Assembly: GCF_030369675.1 (NCBI RefSeq)
Contig: NZ_CP128477.1
Location: 1,426,001 to 1,490,000, forward strand
Source of the DNA: Peteryoungia algae
GTDB lineage: Bacteria > Pseudomonadota > Alphaproteobacteria > Rhizobiales > Rhizobiaceae
Direction of reading: 5' to 3'
DNA length: 64,000 nucleotides
Positions 62,382 through 64,000 of this stretch are shown piece by piece. The translations under genes and the position numbers were made by a program. Position 1 is the stretch's first letter; each line of letters begins with the position of its first letter. Below the pieces are notes generated by a model, which worked only from the letters and a program-made list of their open reading frames with translations, was not told where the DNA came from and did not search any database.

Positions 62382-63407
62382 ATGAAGGCGATGCGACTGG
62401 AGGCCACCGGCCGGCTCTTCACCCGCGAGGTCGAGAAGCCGATGCCCGGACCGGATCAGCTTCTGGTCAAGGTCGAGGCCTGCGGCGTCTGCGGCACCGA
62501 TCGCCATCTTTTCAAGGGCGAGTTTCCCTGCACGCCGCCCGTGACCCTCGGCCATGAATTCAGTGGAATCGTCGAAGAGCTCGGCGCAGGCGTTGCGGGC
62601 TTTGCCATTGGTGACCGCATCACCGGCGATCCGAACATCGCCTGCGGTCGCTGCAGCCAATGCGTCGGCGGCCGCGTCAATCTCTGCCGAAACCTGAAGG
62701 CCATCGGCATCCACCGCGATGGCGGCTTCGCCGATTATATCATCGTTCCTCAGAAGCAGGCCTTCCTTCTGCCCTCCGATCTCGACCCGCTGCACGGCGC
62801 CTTCTGCGAACCCCTCGCCTGCTGCCTGCACGGGATCGATCTCGCGGACATCAGAACCGGAGCATCGGTCGTGGTTCTCGGCGGGGGCGTCATCGGCTTG
62901 TTGACGGTCCAGCTGGCCCGGCTCGCGGGCGCAACGACAGTCATCCTCGTGACCCGTCAGGCGAGCCGCCGCAGCCTTGCCGAAGGCCTCGGCGCCACGG
63001 CCAGCGTCGATCCGGCGGCAGGCGACGTCATCGCACAGATCGCAGGCGAAACGGGGCTCGTCCCGGGCGGCGTCGATGTCGTCCTCGAATGCGCCGGCGT
63101 CGGCGAAACGGTGATCCAGGCAACGAAGCTCGTGCGTCCCGGCGGCACAGCCGTCATCCTCGGCGTCATGCCCCAGGGCGAGACGATCGCGATCGAGCCC
63201 TTCGACCTCCTCTTCCGGGAGGTGAAACTCGTCACCTCCTTCCTCAATCCCTTCACACATCGCCGCGCCGCAGACTTGATCGCATCGGGCATGATCGAAG
63301 TGGAGACGCTTATCTCGCGCAAGGTCTCGCTCGACGACGCACCCGAGGCAGTCGGCAATCCGCCCCGGCCGGGCGAGGTCAAGGTGCTCGTCGTTCCAGG
63401 CCTCTGA
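62382..63407 (+). CDS. Zinc-dependent medium-chain alcohol/polyol dehydrogenase
   Basis: A 341-aa MDR enzyme. Catalytic zinc site: C37 region CGVCGTDRH, GHEFSG; structural zinc cysteines in CGRCSQCVGGRVNLC; NAD motif VVLGGGVIGLL. It resembles threonine 3-dehydrogenase and sorbitol/xylitol dehydrogenases. AGGAG lies 7 bp before ATG 62382. It ends exactly where the convergent amidase gene ends, with no spacer between the stop codons. Confidence 0.88.
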   Translation: MKAMRLEATGRLFTREVEKPMPGPDQLLVKVEACGVCGTDRHLFKGEFPCTPPVTLGHEFSGIVEELGAGVAGFAIGDRITGDPNIACGRCSQCVGGRVNLCRNLKAIGIHRDGGFADYIIVPQKQAFLLPSDLDPLHGAFCEPLACCLHGIDLADIRTGASVVVLGGGVIGLLTVQLARLAGATTVILVTRQASRRSLAEGLGATASVDPAAGDVIAQIAGETGLVPGGVDVVLECAGVGETVIQATKLVRPGGTAVILGVMPQGETIAIEPFDLLFREVKLVTSFLNPFTHRRAADLIASGMIEVETLISRKVSLDDAPEAVGNPPRPGEVKVLVVPGL

Positions 63408-64000
63408 CTAGATTTGCGGACGTTTGTCCGTCCAGGGCTGCGCGTTCTCCAACTGGCCCGCGAGCGAGAACAGCGTATCCTCGTCGGCGAAGCGCCCGAC
63501 GAACTGCATGCCGATCGGCAAGCCCTCGTGCGACCAGCCGATCGGCACCGACATGGCCGGTTGACCGGTGACATTGAAAATGGGCGTCCAGGGGATGAAC
63601 TCGAAGGTCTGCGCCGCCAGTTGTTCGGCAATGCCAAGCTTCTTCAACAGGCGGCCGCCACCGAGGTAACCGAGCACCGTCAGCAGCTTTTTCTCGACGG
63701 CACTCGGCTGCAAGGCACCGATCTTGACAGGCAATGACGACAGCACCGGCGTCATCAGCACATCGATGTCATCGAAGAAACCGAGAATCGAACGGGCGGA
63801 CAGCTTGAGATAGCGGTGCGCCGTGATCAGATCGGCCGCTGTGAACCCCTCGCCCAGCAGTCCCATGCCGAAGGTCGAGGCATCATAGTCACCGGGCCGG
63901 ATCTTCACGCCGAAGGTCTTGGCGGTATACTCGATGTCCGCACGGAGTTCCCCGGCAAGCGCGGTCAGGAAAGCCATGGAGAAGGCCTCGCGCTCGACGG
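63408..64000 (-). CDS. Amidase family protein (5' part outside window)
   Basis: The C-terminal about 197 residues of an amidase-signature enzyme. DVLMTPVLSSLPVKIGALQP (the typical xDxLxTP block), then FIPWTPIFNVTGQPAMSVPIG and GLPIGMQFVGRFADE, conserved at the end of GatA-type amidases, are present. The catalytic Ser-Ser-Lys region lies beyond the right edge. It hydrolyses carboxamides. Confidence 0.9.
   Translation of the reverse strand, partial: VEREAFSMAFLTALAGELRADIEYTAKTFGVKIRPGDYDASTFGMGLLGEGFTAADLITAHRYLKLSARSILGFFDDIDVLMTPVLSSLPVKIGALQPSAVEKKLLTVLGYLGGGRLLKKLGIAEQLAAQTFEFIPWTPIFNVTGQPAMSVPIGWSHEGLPIGMQFVGRFADEDTLFSLAGQLENAQPWTDKRPQI

Noticed and set aside
62238-63260. 340-aa minus-strand reading frame
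   Set aside because: Antisense of the zinc alcohol dehydrogenase, whose zinc and NAD motifs are intact.
1-64000. CRISPR array, rRNA operon or intact insertion sequence
   Set aside because: Looked for regularly spaced repeats, rRNA sequence and transposase motifs (DDE, HUH); none was seen.

Overview
The window reads as the chromosome of an alphaproteobacterium, most likely Rhizobiales/Rhizobiaceae. Support: the high-GC gene style, a carA / GatB-YqeY / dnaG / rpoD neighbourhood, a rhizobial-type ectoine uptake and degradation cluster (eut/ehu with EnuR and AsnC-type regulators), a DUF1476 (F1-ATPase zeta-like) protein and a DUF930 protein. No species can be named from the sequence alone.

Region 1 (1-13009, all minus strand) is a surface-polysaccharide block. 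In transcription order it has a WecB-type UDP-GlcNAc 2-epimerase, a WecC-type UDP-sugar dehydrogenase, a fused two-domain oxidoreductase, an O-antigen polymerase/ligase-like membrane protein, a DegT aminotransferase, a hexapeptide acetyltransferase, a Gfo/Idh oxidoreductase, a sugar SDR, a second DegT aminotransferase, a second SDR, a calcineurin-like phosphatase and a SAM methyltransferase cut by the window edge. Together they point to an acidic, N-acetylated, 2,3-diamino-type sugar being made and polymerised. Most junctions are 4-bp overlaps or gaps of a few bases, so this is one operon.

Region 2 (13010-22775) is accessory DNA between that operon and a tRNA-Ser(CGA). A tyrosine recombinase with a DUF6538-like N-terminus sits beside the 3' end of the tRNA, the usual layout of a tRNA-integrated island. 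Its most interesting cargo is a four-gene plus-strand cassette (13631-17835): a protein with a PD-(D/E)XK-like nuclease signature, a 141-aa unknown, a 655-aa AAA+ ATPase of FtsH type, and an M41 (FtsH-type) zinc protease domain. The last two look like an FtsH split in two inside the AAA lid and joined by a 4-bp overlap. This is the best candidate here for an undescribed system. Palindromes, a glycosyltransferase remnant, an acidic orphan protein behind a near-consensus promoter and a small basic orphan complete the island.

Region 3 (23405-37774) begins with a VanZ-like protein and then holds ectoine catabolism and import: AsnC-type regulator, semialdehyde dehydrogenase, class III aminotransferase, EnuR-like MocR regulator, eutB-eutC-eutD-eutE, ehuB-ehuC-ehuD-ehuA, then a formamidase/acetamidase. 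EutD opens the ectoine ring, EutE deacetylates, the aminotransferase gives aspartate semialdehyde and the dehydrogenase gives aspartate. eutA is not present in the window.

Region 4 (37960-49890) holds a PaoABC-like molybdenum hydroxylase, several small proteins (including a DUF1476 paralog), an exported protein, a YjbQ-family protein, a UPF0303 heme-degrading-domain protein, an NTF2-like protein, a divergent ArgP/LysE-type amino-acid export pair, an M20D amidohydrolase and a TonB-like DUF930 protein.

Region 5 (50124-64000) is housekeeping: rpoD, an adenylate cyclase placed between dnaG and rpoD, dnaG, GatB/YqeY, divergent carA, a MATE exporter, a DUF2938 membrane protein, a YpfJ-type zinc metallopeptidase, a glutathione S-transferase, a zinc alcohol dehydrogenase and the C-terminal part of an amidase. 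Several rho-independent terminators are visible. No CRISPR array, rRNA or intact insertion sequence was seen.
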